A stretch of 64,000 nt of DNA, from positions 148,675,744-148,739,743 of the forward strand of contig NC_081407.1 of NCBI RefSeq assembly GCF_030272615.1, in the 5' to 3' direction. The position numbers were made by a program, and so were the translations under genes. Source of the DNA: Cryptomeria japonica. Its lineage: Eukaryota > Streptophyta > Pinopsida > Cupressales > Cupressaceae. The notes beneath the pieces are model-generated. The model saw only the letters and a program-made list of their open reading frames with translations. It made no database searches and had not been told where the DNA came from. Position 1 is the stretch's first letter. Each line of letters starts with the position of its first letter. Below are positions 1 to 14,266 of the stretch, piece by piece.

Positions 1-979
1 TATAGAAAGTTCTAATCATTATAAATAAGAAAATTATTAATATTATAATTCAAATTCAAATTATAAATTAATCATATAAAAATATTATAATATTATAATA
101 AGAAACGAGTAAAAATTAAATATGTTGAATTTGATGTAAGATTAAAACAAATGCAATCATAAAGTATTATGAATATAATTATTGGTACTAATTTATTATA
201 ATGTTATGCTATAATTATCATGAAAACGATAGATATGAAAAATTATTCAATGGAACAAGACAATCAACAATAATAATATAATTTTTTATTTTATTTTTCT
301 AATATGAGTATAATATTTAATTATATGTTTATGTTTTTAAATATATGACGTCGCATTAAATAAGTTAATGATAGATTTGACAAAATTGCAAGCAAGTGGA
401 ATGCAAGAAAAGTCATTACAACAAATAATAAAAATTTGTAGTTTTGCTAAGATGATAAGAAAGTTGACAAATGATTGACAAGAAATGTGTTTGTTTTGGA
501 AAGATTTGTAAAGACTATTTTGACAAAATAGAACCTGATTTGTTTGTATTTGTTGATATGTGTTTATGCCCTCATCACAAACATACACTTGTTTAGATAT
601 CAAGAATAGGAATCATATGAGAATAAGACGTGGCTCGTAGAATAATATTTGAAATTAAAAGATTAGATCCTTTATTTTTTATGATCACTTATACATAATC
701 TTTCAATGAAGGAAAAGAGATGAAACATCAAATCTAGAAGTAATGAATATAAATCTAACCTAAGTGAATGATCCTAAAACTAATCACTGAATGAAATTAT
801 TATCCTTGAACTTGGATAATAATAATCAACGAGTTTGTGACTTAAGCATCTAAAACATGAAAAATGGATGAAGTCATGAATAAGAAGAAGAGCGACAAAG
901 ATGATCACTAATCACTTTCATTATTTATTTGATTTGCATGGTTACAAAAGTATAGATCATTATAGAATATTCTTTGATG
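1..979. other. AT-rich background, no feature recognised
   Basis: Very AT-rich sequence with frequent stops in all frames. I see no domain, RNA gene, tandem array or terminal repeat pair that would justify a call. Confidence 0.6.
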
Positions 980-1425
980 CATAAAGACTACTTGAATTGA
1001 AAAACTAATGAGAAAATGTGAGTTTGCAAAGCTATATTAGCACAAGAAAACTAGTATCTTCTAACCTTATAGTTAAGCATTTCACTTAGAATATTTATAC
1101 AAAACAACTAACAAATTTACTAGAATATTAACCAATAAGTGGAAAATTAATGCCTAAGTCATTTGAAAACTTGCATGTAACTAGACCTCCATGGAACCCT
1201 ACATGAACTGACTCTTTCACTAGATGTAGGAATGCTTATCATTTTGATCTAGAGTGGAGTAGTAAACACATATCTTAATTGCATCTTTAATGTTGTAGCA
1301 CAATTACTAAGGCAACATTAATTTTAACAAATAATTTGGCTATCATATGTGGATATCAACAATACTCATTTAAGAGGTAGAAAACAAATGACAAACTCAT
1401 GAAAATTCCTACACAAGAAACACAA
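980..1425. repeat. Interspersed repeat A, copy 1
   Basis: This stretch aligns by eye over its length with 40,838-41,285 in the same orientation. Shared blocks include ACTAATGAGAAAAT, CTTATAGTTAAGCATTT, TCCATGGAACCCTACATG, GATCTAGAGTGGAGTAG and ATCTTTAATGTTGTAGCAC, with small indels between them. Similarity stops abruptly on both sides, as expected for two insertions of one dispersed repeat. No coding capacity is visible. The family is unknown; a fragment of an LTR or a short non-autonomous element would both fit. Confidence 0.75.
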
Positions 1426-4400
1426 ATATGGGTTGTTGATTGAAATACATCAACTGTCTGGTGTATAGGTCATCTCTAATACCTTTTAAGTAGAGGGATT
1501 GAGATTGCATGAACTAATGGGCCTATTCCAATTCAACATTAGATCATATAACAATCGCGTCTCACAAAAAACTCTAGAACAAGTAAGACTTTCTAAGATA
1601 AAACTTATTGAAATACTTGGGCTTATCCATGCTAAATGCATTCCATGTAACCAATAGTGTAACAAAACAACTGACTTTATTTTGGACCCTTTTTAGGTAC
1701 ATAATACATGCTTTTAAAATTAATATAATAGTTTTGTGAATACTACACAAAGGTAGCCAATGTTTGTGTCTTTGATTAGGGAAAATGCTAGGAAAAAAGG
1801 GGCTTAAAAAAGCAAGGAAAGACATGAAGGGGTTAGGAAAAATCAGGAGGCACGTCAAGAGAGGTTTAGAGTGTTTTACTAATACGAGTGTCTTATGGAT
1901 TAACAAGTCAACTATTGCTTTACACTCTTGAAAGGCTTAGTATAGATATTTGTACATAGGACCAAAAATATCAACGCATGCATTTTGGGGTACCTATTGA
2001 GCCCTGATCATTTCGTAATGTTGTTATTTTCTAGTTATTTGACTATTCTACCTATTTTGGCTAAATTAGTGACAATAATTTATCCTCTCTTCAAGGTTGG
2101 CACCTAAGAGGATAGGAAACTATCTCCAAACACATGTGAGTGGCTTTGCTTTGGTTGTTTGGGTTTTCTTAGTTCGTTTTCCCCTTTGATGTCACATGGA
2201 AAGTATTTTTGTGCAAAAAAAAAGGGATTCGTTTTGATTTGCATCTACTGGTTGTTTAAGTTGGTTGATTTTGGACAACAGTGAAACATTATTGAATCTA
2301 TTAAGTAAAGGGGTTTAAGTCCCATTTTATAAGGCTATAGTCTCTAACACAACATTATGCTTGATGTCTTCTACCTTAATGGAAAACCCACTTCAAAGAA
2401 TTTAAGGATTATGATTTTAGAACTGGTTGATCAAGAAAGATAGATTTGTAAATGCAAGTAGTGAAACTACGCCATTACCAAGTAACCAAGATGCCACAAC
2501 CCTCATGCACCAAACATTCACAACAAAATAACATGCCTAGTTGAAAGAGTTTTTAAATCACTCTCAAATTTGTTCACATGAATTAGACTATCCACCAAGA
2601 GGGACCAATATGACTTAAACATGTCCACCAAAAGGAACTAATACACTTTAAACATAGTAGCAAAAATGGAATATTCATCTAAAACAATTCTCTTTATAAA
2701 ATTTTAATGAAAAACTATATAATTCAATCTTTCAACAAACATATTTCACAATTTAGTAAAATTTAATTTTAATTTACATACTTGTTTATCTTTAATGTAT
2801 AAATGTTCATGAGAAATTAACATCCAAAATCTACTAGTTACTACAAACATCATTTCCATTTATTTTCCTTACCAAACTTGCTAGGAAATATATGTATATT
2901 ATCAATACAAAATTTAAAATGCAAAGTTTACAGTCCATTGTGTAGCCAACATGGCCATCTAATACCCGTATAGAATAGCATTAGATTTCTCCTTCCAATT
3001 ATTCATCTAAATATGATATACGTAAATAATTAAGATAAAGCACAAATATTCTACAAAAGAAAATTGTCCATTTAAAATAAGTGAAAACATTTGAAATTTA
3101 ACGGTTAATCAATAACACCAATAACCATAACACATTGCCTCTAAAAAGCTACAATGTGATGATAATTGACCAAGTGTTAATTCAATTTTCAATCTACAAC
3201 TTAATTGAAAAAATAAAATCATCAAATTTGTTCATCAACTTTACCCAATCCTACCTTTAATTTATAAAATTTTATCACAATTCTATTTGATAAAGATATT
3301 TAAGATATTTAAGATGATACTACCTAGATCTTTAACACTTAAATAATATCTTTTTCAACTTAAACAAATGCAAAAGTTTAAAAATCTGTTAAAAAGTAGA
3401 ATCAACCAATAAAAATAAATAATAACAATTTGCTCAAAAGAAAAATAAAATAATAATATACAAACATTAAAAAATGGTGAACTTTTCTCAAATGCTTTTG
3501 AAGTTAAATCAATATGAAACAAAAGTTAGAAAAACATTAACTTCCCCATCGAAAGATGAAAGATATTTTGAGATATTTTTGATTCGGTGTGTAGGTGGGG
3601 CCCATGACTTAGAATCAATCAAGTAAACTGCTTGGTGGGAAAGTAAAAGCTTATGAAAAATAAATAAAGCACATTGAAACTTCCTTTATTTCTGCAACAT
3701 ATGCTACCTACCAACTTAGCCGCTAATAAAATAATTATTATTTTATACATACATTACTTAAATTTCAAGATACTTTGATGATGTAGACGCATAACAAAAT
3801 TAAATGTAATTAGCATGGCTAAGTGCGTGCCTACACAGTTTTAGATTTAAATCCACGCCTCTTAAAAGGATACTTCAAATTTAAGGTAGTTATAGATGTT
3901 AAATTTTGATTTTTTAATTTAATAATGTATTTATTAATTTTAAGAAAATTTATAAATGTTTTAAAATGAAGGTTTTTTTTTTTTTTTTGGAGGTTATTAT
4001 TCTTATAAGAGTAAATATATACAGAATATAAATAAAGGGAGTGAAAAAAAATTGAAAAAATTGAAAATAAATTATACTAATTAAGAGTTTAATGAGATAT
4101 AATATAAATTTATTTTTTAAGGCTAGTTGGATCTATAAACCATAGATTATCAATCATAAATAATATAGTTTTCTCCCTCTTTGTAAAAGGATAGGTTCAA
4201 AGACTCAAAAAACAACTCTATGTCTATTGCCCATCTAATAGCCGTCGGTATTCCAAATCTATAAAAATAAAAATAAAGGTTTGAATAAGGAAGAATATCC
4301 TTGACAAGCAAACTATTGAAGGTGTTCAACAACATCACCTTTACTTGCAAATAAAGATTCAAAAAGGCAAGGCAAAAGAGATATAGGCATCTAGGATTGC

Positions 4401-4718
4401 TTAGATCATTTTCATAGATGCCGATTAAATCTATGGGAGAGGTCATTTCCATACAAGATAAATTTAATATGTGTAGATTGAACCTATAGAAGAGAATAAT
4501 GCATTTAATCGCCTTCTAGAGCTTACCTTTTAGAGATCTAATTCCTAATGTATTCTTGATCATACAAAATAATCTCCAACAAAATACTTTACAACCAAAT
4601 CTTAAGCTAGGACCTTATCATTATATTGTCATGTTGAAAAATGCTATTAGTTTTGTTACTATCTCCATACTAAAAAATAAGGTTGATTGATTGCTTGTAT
4701 TTTGTTAACATAGCCGAT
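1426..4718. other. AT-rich background without a supported gene
   Basis: About 3.3 kb of AT-rich sequence. The longest reading frames (about 110 codons on the minus strand at 1,574-1,906 and 100 codons at 4,150-4,452) have no family resemblance I can name and biased composition. A T homopolymer of about 16 bases lies near 3,975. No terminal repeats or RNA genes were seen. Confidence 0.6.
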
Positions 4719-5525
4719 GTTTTATATAAGATGGTCCCTCGTATTGGCAGAAGCTTAGATAGTGGAATTGAGGAGGAGAAGAAATGGATAAGAGGTGGAG
4801 AAGATAAATATAAATCAAACATCTAGATGCGGGGAGGAAATTAGTAGAAATTAATCGTGGTAAAGGGCTTTGTTGAACACATCTATAGGGAGATGTCTTA
4901 TTTGAATCTAGATGTTTGATTGCATTAATTATGGAATAATCTAATTGTCATGGATGAAATGTCATATGTCAAGTTGAGAGAAGCCACAAAGTTACTACTC
5001 GTAGACTGAAGATAGTCCATTGTCCATAAGAACATGCTCGACTTTCCATAAATGTTCAGTTTTGTATCAATATTGTTTCTTGTTATGGTTAAGACCTTCA
5101 TGTTTTAGGAGGACATTATAAGAGCCTACAACTAGAACAAGACATTTTATGATGATTATATGAATCATTTCCATTGTCTCATGAATGGATTGGAAAAGTC
5201 GCATGAAATTATAATTGGTCTCAAAGTGAACTCTTCTATAGAAACTGCTTGGGGAAAAGATAATGTTGCTGAAGTGTACGAAATCGAAGGCAATGTGCGG
5301 CCCATGTAAAATGCTTGATAAATCTTGTATAGAAATGTAGATTTTTGTGAAAGTTCTGCGATCTGTAAAAAATTCCATCTTCTTCAAGCAAAGCTGAAAA
5401 GGGCGAGGTACTATAGAGTACCGTCATTATTGTTTTCTTCTTGCCTGCAGGGCCGGGATCGAACTCGTGTTGTTGAATTAACTAGTCCACCTAGTTACCA
5501 ACGCACTTACGAGGGCCAGCCAATT
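4719..5525 (-). repeat. Interspersed repeat B with tRNA-like promoter, copy 1
   Basis: About 0.8 kb that aligns in the same orientation with 59,090-59,945 (shared blocks include ATATAAGATGGTCCC, AGAGGTGGAGAAGATAAAT, GGGAGATGTC, TTTGATTGCATT and GAACTCGTGTTG). Read on the minus strand, the right-hand end looks like the head of a tRNA-derived retroposon. A box-B-like GAGTTCGATCCC corresponds to plus-strand 5,455-5,466, and a weaker box-A-like sequence with GTTGGTAA lies about 35 bases upstream at 5,490-5,512. At 0.8 kb it is longer than usual plant SINEs, so it may be a composite, or the tRNA similarity may be chance. No clear target duplication was found. Confidence 0.55.
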
Positions 5526-6044
5526 GTTTTTCTTCACATCATATTATCTATGAAAATCAATAAAATATTTTATTACTATTTTTTATTTAATTTAAATTTT
5601 TATTTTTTTAATGGATTCAATTAACTAATTTTTAATTATTTAATGTCAATTATATCTTCACTTCCACCTCTCAACTGTCACTCACTTCGAGTTTAACTGA
5701 TCAATCAATTTGTCTATTTCTATCATGCAATCCGTAAATTTTGTAATTATCTCAATCTAATATTATTAACTAGCAATTGCACCTTGGTGGCAATGGGTGT
5801 GTTAAGAGGTGTGGAAGTCCAATACAGAAAAAAATTGGTCTATTTGTTATGTAAATTTATATAGTACATTATGTCAATTGGTAGGTCATTTAGCAAATGG
5901 TGTTGTTTGTGCAACAAATGTCTGAATGGAGAAGTGATAGCTTCAAATCAAATATGCATCCACTTACATGGATCCAAACACAACTAAAACAAAACCTTTG
6001 AATTAAGAAGATAATCAAGTTTCATTACTGGTAGACTCATATTA
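5526..6044. other. AT-rich spacer, nothing recognised
   Basis: No reading frame with a recognisable domain, no terminal repeats and no tandem array were seen in this stretch. Confidence 0.6.
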
Positions 6045-6420
6045 TGTTCGTAATAGGGAGAGAGGGAAAGAGAGGGAGAAATAGGGATAGAAAGAGGGGG
6101 AGATAGAGGGGGAAGAACGAGAGAGATAGGGGTATAGAGATAGAGATCTAGAGATGAGGATGGAGATTGAGAATGAGATGGGTATGGAGAGAAGGAGATG
6201 GAGGAATAAAGAGACAAGAGATAGGGAAAGATAGAGATGAGGGAAATATATAGAGAGCAAGAGATAGGAAGTGATATATAGAGAGAGGTAGAGAGAAGGA
6301 GATATATGGGGGTAGAGAAAATGTAGAGATAATGAGATAAAGATGGAGAAATATGGAAGAGGGAATATGGATATATAGAGGACATATAGGAAGAGGAAGA
6401 GGGAGAAAGGGAGAGATGAA
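6045..6420. repeat. GA-rich purine tract
   Basis: Degenerate purine-rich low-complexity DNA made mainly of GAGA, GGGAGA and GATAGAGA words. It creates long but meaningless Ser/Leu/Pro/Tyr-rich open frames on the minus strand. Similar but shorter tracts occur at 10,320-10,440 and 12,905-13,130. Confidence 0.85.
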
Positions 6421-6875
6421 ATTTTTTAACTTGCTAAATCAATGGCTCATCATACTCCAAAAGAGATGCAAGACAACGTGAATCATCTTGGTTGTCTAGT
6501 CAGTGTGGGTCACACAAATACTAAGCTCATGGATCTATACTTATCTATCATCCTTCTCATGATTATGTATCCACATTCAACCAAATAGTATGTGTGCCTG
6601 TTCTATGCTTCCACATTTCTGCAAAAAACAATCTAGCTACCTTGATTATGATTCTACATTCTGCCCAATAGTCTAAGTGCCTAGTCTATGTTGAGACATT
6701 ATGCATACATGTCAAGTAAGGGGCGAAAATGAAATAAAAATCTTAATTGGCATCCAATATTTTTCAATGAAGGAGGCTACAAAAAAATCAAGTCTAGAGC
6801 TCTAACATCTACTAACTTTGTAAGCTAGTATTTTTAAGATCTACTCTTTATTTTATTTTATTGTGAGTATTTGAA
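6421..6875. other. Spacer before TIR element, nothing recognised
   Basis: Unique-looking AT-rich DNA flanking the TIR element that begins at 6,880. No feature is supported. Confidence 0.6.
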
Positions 6876-6879
6876 GTAG

Positions 6880-6930
6880 GGGTAAGTGCACAAAGATGGT
6901 GGTCAGAAAAGTGGACACACAAAAAAAAAA
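6880..6930 (+). repeat. Left terminal inverted repeat of the 4.7 kb element
   Basis: Starts GGGTAAGTGCACAAAGATGG and contains AGTGGACAC at about 6,915-6,925. Both blocks recur inverted at 11,557-11,608; the outer 26 bases differ at one position. Confidence 0.8.
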
Positions 6931-7021
6931 ACATGAAAACCACCAAAATGCACACGAGGTATTTCAAATTTAAATAACCCCGTACGCGTTTAGGCTCGTT
7001 TTGCCGAGCCTAACCAAAGCT

Positions 7022-7100
7022 AAACCACGTGCGTGGTTTAAAGCATACTAACCACGTACGCGGTTTAAAGCATACTAACCGCGTACGTGGTTTAAAAACT
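7022..7100. repeat. Left subterminal palindromic repeats (27-28 bp period)
   Basis: Three direct copies begin at 7,022, 7,050 and 7,077. Each is itself nearly palindromic around CACGTACGCG (AAACCACG...CGTGGTTT), followed by AAAGCATACT. A separate hairpin, AGGCTCG/CGAGCCT, and a GTACGCG lie just upstream at 6,981-7,012. Counterparts on the right side are at 10,674-10,757. Confidence 0.8.
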
Positions 7101-7349
7101 AAAATTGCGTATGCAGTTCTATCTGTCAATAAAATGCAATTCACTTAGCATTCCATTAGGTTTTTCAGTAAGATGTATACATAAAATATCTTACTTATAC
7201 TTTAAGTTATATTTTATGTATATATTGTCATGATGTTTGAGAGTGGTTCCAGATCTCTAAGAGTTATAATGCAAATTCTAGTTTTTTGAGTATTCTTATA
7301 AATTTCAGACTTAGTCAAATTTCAGTAATCAACATGCCCATATCAATAT

Positions 7350-8420
<1,071 letters not shown>

Positions 8421-8424
8421 AAGG

Positions 8425-10160
8425 TATTCTCAGGGGTCATATGGTATCCTAGGGATCCATGCATGTGTCCTAAGGGGTCATAGGACACCATATGACCCAT
8501 AACGACACATAAGAGGCCATATGGAGTCCTAAGGGGTCATTAGACACCATATGACCCCTTAGCACACCATACAACCCATAATGACACCAAATGGTATCCT
8601 AAGGGGTCATAAAACACTATATGACCTCTTAGGACACCATACGACCGATAACGATACCATATGGAGTCTAAATGGGTCAAATAGTGTCCTAAGGGCTTGT
8701 AGGAGACCATATGACCCCTTAGGGCACCATATGACCCCTAATGACACCATATGGTGTCCTAAGTGGTCATAAGGTGTCCTAGGGGTCATACGACACCATA
8801 AGACACATAACGATACCATATGGTGTCCAATGGCTCATAGGACACCATATGACCCTTAGAACACAATACAACCCCTAACAACATCTAAAGGGTCATATGA
8901 CACTATATGATCCATTAGAATACCATAAGACCTATAATGATGTCAAATAGTATCCTAAGGGGTCATAAAACACCATATGATCCTTTAGGGCACCATATGG
9001 TGTTGTTATGGGTCGTATGGTATCTTAAGGGGTCATATGGCATCCTATGACCCCTTAGGACACCATATGATGTCGTTATGGGTCGTATGGTGTCATAAGG
9101 GGTCATATGGTGTCTTAAGGGGTCATAGGACACCATATGACCTCTAATGACACCTAAGGGATCATATGGTGTCCTAAGAGGTCATAGAATACCATATGAC
9201 CCTTTAGGACACCATACGACCCATAATGACACCATATGGAGTCCCAAGGGATCATGTGGTGTCCTAAGGGATCATAGAATACCATATGACCCGTTAGGAC
9301 AACATATGACCCATAACGACACGTAAGAGGTCATATGGAGTCCTAAGGGGTCATAAGACACCATATGACCCCTTAGCACACCATACAACCCATAATGACA
9401 CTGAATGGTGTCCTAAGGGGTCATAAAACACTATATGACCTCTTAGGACACTATACGACCCATAATGACACCATATGGAGTCCTAAGGGGTCAAATAGTG
9501 TCCTAAGGGGTCGTAGGAGACCATATGACCCCTTAGGACACCATATGACCCCTAATGACACCATATGTTGTCTTAAGTGGTCATAAGGTGTCCTAGGGGT
9601 CATATGACAACATAAGACACATAACGATACCGTATTGTGTACTAATGGGTCATAGGACACCATATGACCCTTAGAACACAATACGACCCCTAGCAACATC
9701 TAAGGAGTCATATGGTATCCTAAGGGGTCATAGGACACTATATGATCCCTTAGCACACCATAGGACCCTTTAGGACACAATATGGTGTTGTTATGGGTTG
9801 TATGGTGTCCTGAGGGGTCATATGGCATCCTATGACCCCTTAGGACACCATATGGTGTCGTTATGGGTCATATGGTGTGTTAAGGGGTCATATGGTGTCC
9901 TAAGGGGTCATAGGACACCATATGACCTCTTAGGAAACAATATGACCTCTAATGACATGTAAGGGATCATATGGTATCCTAAGGGGTCATAGAATACCAT
10001 ATGACACTTTAGGACACTATATGACCCATAACGACACCATATGGAGTCCTAAGGGGTCATATGGTGTCCTAAGGGATCATATAACACCATATGACCCATA
10101 ACGAGACATAAGGGGTCATAATACACCATATGACCCCTTAGTACACCATACGACCCATAA
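8425..10160. repeat. Two-orientation minisatellite with about 0.8 kb higher-order copy
   Basis: The array is built from one module of about 19-20 bp, GGTGTCCTAAGGGGTCATA, present both directly and as its reverse complement TATGACCCCTTAGGACACC, often joined through CATATG. A second variant contains CATACGACCCATAACGACAC. A higher-order duplication is visible: the block with AAGGGGTCATAAAACACTAT at 8,601 recurs at 9,415 (814 bp), and TGTTGTTATGGGT at 9,001 recurs at 9,786 (785 bp). Adjacent opposite modules can fold into many hairpins. No coding function is supported. Confidence 0.9.
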
Positions 10161-10319
10161 ATATTATCCAACCAATACATCCACACGATCCAAAGAAACC
10201 AATACGTTCATTTTCTTCAAACATTCTATTTTATATCCTATCTTCTTTAAAAAAAACAAAAACCGACCACCTTGTCAATCTTCTTATCACCTTATATATA
10301 TGCAAACAAAAAGAAGATA

Positions 10320-10349
10320 TATTGGAGGGAGAGGAAGAGAGAGGGGGTG

Positions 10350-10417
<68 letters not shown>

Positions 10418-10440
10418 CCTTGTACGCGCTTGAGAGGGGG
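10320..10440. repeat. (GA)n microsatellite
   Basis: A near-pure (GA)n run at about 10,352-10,410 flanked by GGGAGA-rich sequence. It is the opposite strand sense to the CT block at 7,350-8,420 within the same TIR element. Confidence 0.9.
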
Positions 10441-10479
10441 AGAGAGGGAGACGATACACATACATACACACATATGTGT

Positions 10480-10594
10480 GTATATATATTTAATATATTA
10501 TATTTTATCATATACATATACATATATATATATTTTATATATTTTATATTTTTTATATTATATATAAATTATATATTATATGTATATAAACATA

Positions 10595-10636
<42 letters not shown>
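10480..10636. repeat. AT-rich and (AT)n tract
   Basis: Starts after a short ACACACATATGTGTGT palindrome and ends in an (AT)n run at about 10,601-10,634. Low complexity only. Confidence 0.9.
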
Positions 10637-10639
<3 letters not shown>

Positions 10640-10673
10640 CATATTATACACACTCCCAAAATTTAAACAAACT

Positions 10674-10757
10674 TAGCCCATATGCGCTATTTATAGTAAA
10701 AATAGCTCGTACGCGCTTTTTATACCATAGGTACCTCATACGCGCTTTTGTTTGTTT
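10674..10757. repeat. Right subterminal TACGCG repeats (27-29 bp period)
   Basis: Three copies start at 10,674, 10,703 and 10,730, each holding TATGCGC or TACGCGC followed by a T-rich stretch. They mirror the left-hand repeats at 7,022-7,100 in period and core. The remaining sequence to the right end (10,770-11,556) is AT-rich with no feature seen. Confidence 0.7.
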
Positions 10758-11556
10758 AGGCTTGGAAATAGGCTTGGATGACAAAGCTACGGTTTGGAAG
10801 TTTGATTTCCCTCCATTTCCCTCCTTTTTGGTGTGTTTTATTTTATCAACTTGGTTTCTCGACTTTGTCATCATTAGGTTTACACATCCTCAAGTGGATA
10901 TTTCTAAAATTTCCACCATATTTTCACCGATCTTTTGAGCTTTCTAACCATATAATTTTTTTAAAATTTGAACAACAATAACATATTATTATTGAATTTC
11001 TTTTACTAGTGTCTCCATAGTTCTCACAGACATAAGTGCACCATTTTTTTAATAACTTTTGATATAATTATCCAATTTTTTTTTTTAAATATATTATTGT
11101 AGTGAACTTAATTCTTTACAAAAAAAAATTGCATTTCAATTTTTTTAGTGCAACTTATGCTTCGCGCACGAACAGGTACCTAATTTTTCAGGATGTGCTC
11201 GACCGGAAAAATCATAAAAAAAAAATACTCAACAAAAAATTACAAAAAAATACACATCTTCTAGTGCTCACTCTTAACTATCTTTCTGCCAAAGGATTTG
11301 TCAAATTACTAAATCTAAATATGACTTTTTTGATGCGCACGTCAGACACTATGTTGTGTTTTTCTAAAAAAATCAGGGTCTATTTTTCGTGGGCGAAGGA
11401 TTTGACCCCCTTAATCTTATCCAATTTTGAAAAAGTTTAGTAGTTTGGAAACTAGATTCAGAGTACTACAATATTTGTTCTTTGATTATCTTCATATCTT
11501 GAGTGGATGACTTTCAAATTTTGCCTCCAAGTTCAAGTTCACCTAATTTCAAAAAA

Positions 11557-11608
11557 AAAGTGTCCACTTATACCCCCCTTTTTGATCACCATCTTTGTGC
11601 ACTTACCC
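11557..11608 (-). repeat. Right terminal inverted repeat of the 4.7 kb element
   Basis: Reverse complement begins GGGTAAGTGCACAAAGATGG and continues to AGTGGACAC after a G-run insertion. GTAG follows immediately at 11,609-11,612. Confidence 0.8.
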
Positions 11609-11612
11609 GTAG

Positions 11613-12904
11613 AAGAAGATAGATTGGTTTTGGTTAATCTCATTTCAAAAAGAATCCTTCTTCAATAGTGTTATGTAATATTTTTCCTGAAATCCCTACT
11701 CTTTATTTTAATTTTTAATCGACATTATTGATAGATTGACACAACTATGCAAGATCTTGAGATAAATTGTTTGCCATGCTTTTAACGAGTTTTATTTGAA
11801 ATTTGTACATAGGCGGATTGTTTCTTTGTGTTTTTTTTTCATTTTAAAATAGTTATTTCTTTATCTACTAAATGAAGGTATTGGTTCTGTGGTTTTATTT
11901 ATGGCCGTTTTTTTATACGGTTGTGGTTTTATCTATGGCTTATGGTATAGTTAAATTGGAGAAATTTTAAAATAGAAATATTTAATTTCTTAAGAATGAT
12001 GGCTTTTATTTGAAACATATTTTTATTAGTGTTGTACATCTTCAAATTCTTTGCTCTAACTCCATAGAATAAATTACTCACGTGACCAATGCAATTACTT
12101 GAGCCTTCCCAACATCTTTATTTCCTCAATCACTAGTATTCAGTGGCAATCAAGATATTCCCAATCTCCTTATAGAATTATGGCAGGGTGTTGTCTTGAA
12201 TAATTGGACATCTTCAATGTGCCTTCATGAAACTTTAATAAATGCATTCATAATCTTAATTTATAACTCTATAGGCCTTCACCATTCGAACCACAATCTA
12301 GAATGTGAGTTTATGTCGTAAAAAAGTAATTAGAAGAATCACCCATAGATTATAGGTTTATTGATTATTTAAGTAGAGGTTGATGAGCTATTTGGGTATC
12401 AAACATTTTTAGCTTTCCTGAGTTTTTTGTATGTTTAGATTTTCAACTCTATATATGTTTGATTATTAGCTTAAAAAGACTTCCAAAGTTTTTTTTGTAT
12501 GTTTATATTTTTAACTCTATATATGTTTGATTTTTAGTTTAAAAAGGCCCTCTATTAGAGCTTAGATGGTTTCTATTTTTTTAAAAAGGAAAATTATGTG
12601 ACGTGTCTATTTGTAGAGTGTGATATTGAAATATCTAATGAGATGTCACTCTGAAAAAGCAAACATCAAGTGTCAAACTCATGACGTGGAGGGGGCATGA
12701 ATATTGGTGCCAGACCATTATAGATCTTATTATTAGTATTCAAATCCATACTCGTGTTTGTCTTTAGTTAAACTTCTTATAAAATTATATCTTCAATACA
12801 CAACACTAATGTTTCAAGTTATATTTATAGGGAATGTGAAGAAGAAAGTCTAGATCACACAGATTGCAGATTAAATTAGTTGGTGTTTTATACAGTTTTG
12901 TAGA
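11613..12904. other. AT-rich spacer, nothing recognised
   Basis: No domain-bearing frame. A local duplication of about 65 bp (TTTTTTGTATGTTTA with ACTCTATATATGTTTGATT) occurs near 12,424-12,546. Otherwise no structure was seen. Confidence 0.6.
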
Positions 12905-13130
12905 GGAAGATGGAGGTAGACATGAAGATAGAGTGAGAGAGGAAGAATAAAATAAATAGATAGAGAGGTAGATATAAAGGGATAGATAAGGGAATATGGA
13001 GTGAGGGAGGGAGAGAGTGGGCAAGATAGAGAGGAGGGGAAAGAAAGGGAGAGAGAGAGGTAGAGGAGGGAGAGAGAGGGAGAGGTAGCTCAATTAATAG
13101 AGAGGGAGAGAGGGATATATATTAGAGAAG
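12905..13130. repeat. GA-rich purine tract
   Basis: Degenerate GAGA/GGGAGAGA low-complexity DNA comparable with 6,045-6,420. The Ser/Leu/Pro-rich minus-strand frame is an artefact. Confidence 0.85.
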
Positions 13131-14164
13131 AGTGATATATTTTTCTTGATTCATTATATTATCAAATTAAAAGTTTAAAAGTAATTGAAAAATATGAAAA
13201 GTAGAAAGTTTACTTTAAAATTTTATAGATAAAATAAATTTTACTATTTATAAATAATAAATAAAGAGTAATTATTTATAAGAAATATTATTTAACTATA
13301 ATATATCTAATTGGTTATTATTTTAAACATTTAATTTAAAAATAATGATAACTTATTTATCTCTTATCAAGACTTAATAATAAGTAATAATAGTTATTAT
13401 TTTATTCTTAAGAATTACTGACAAAATATAATCTAGTTGTTGGTTAAACAGTTTTATTTAACTATTCATTTAGAAAGTGATATTGTTTAATGAATCTTCA
13501 TCAAGGACTCAATATCATTTAACTATTTTTGACATTTTATTTTGATGATTTAACTATAGTTAGAATAATCAAAGTAAGGTTATATGACAATCATATAAAC
13601 ATATCTTTTATACTTATGACTTAAGAGCTCCACTTAAGAATAATGCAAATTCTTAAACTTGACCTTTTATGTGCATTACTTAACTTTACTTTTAGCCTTT
13701 GTAATCCAGCAATTTAAGTATTTTGTGGTTTTTTTCTTAAAAAAAATTGGTTGTATTTTTAGTGATAGGTTGGGATATTACACTTTCTCAATGCTACCCT
13801 ATTCAGTTGTCCTTCTCTAAATATTTAATTTTGCTACTCTATGATATTCTTTGATGGAATTTATAAATCTAATTTTGGCACGACCTATGGTGGTCGTCTA
13901 ATTTGGTTCAATCCACATCAAAATATCCTTGATTTTTGTTTAAATAAAAAATCTATACTAAAATATAATTGAACTTACATAAATTGCAAGTTTGATCTTT
14001 CTCTTATGTCAAGGTGAATCTAAAATCTCAAACTCATAAATTGTAAAATTTGACCTTTCTCTTGCTATCAATAAAACTCTTGAGATTCGGCTTTCATGAA
14101 GATTCAAAGATAATAATCTGATATATATTTCAAATAAATAATTTCGGCAAATCAAAAATAGTTG
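13131..14164. other. AT-rich spacer upstream of the LINE
   Basis: No gene, tandem array or terminal repeat pair was recognised. The 5' boundary of the LINE lies at or near the right end of this stretch but no clean target duplication could be matched to its tail at 40,091-40,099. Confidence 0.55.
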
Positions 14165-14266
14165 AGCTTTGAGGGTTTTTTGCATGGTTGTTTCTCTGTA
14201 CTGTGTGTCTCTTTGTGGTTTTCATGTTGTCATTCTCCATTTATTGCGAGATTTTTTAGCCTTTTG

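Noticed and set aside
5440-5525. A functional tRNA gene
   Set aside because: Box-B-like and weak box-A-like sequences are present but no cloverleaf with acceptor stem and anticodon could be drawn; it fits a dispersed repeat better.
5984-6385. 133-codon minus-strand frame
   Set aside because: Ser/Leu/Pro/Tyr composition from a purine tract; no start context or family resemblance.
8425-10160. Possible CRISPR-like or satellite gene array
   Set aside because: Repeats occur in both orientations without unique spacers of constant length, and the setting is a plant transposable element; short open frames here only reflect the repeat.
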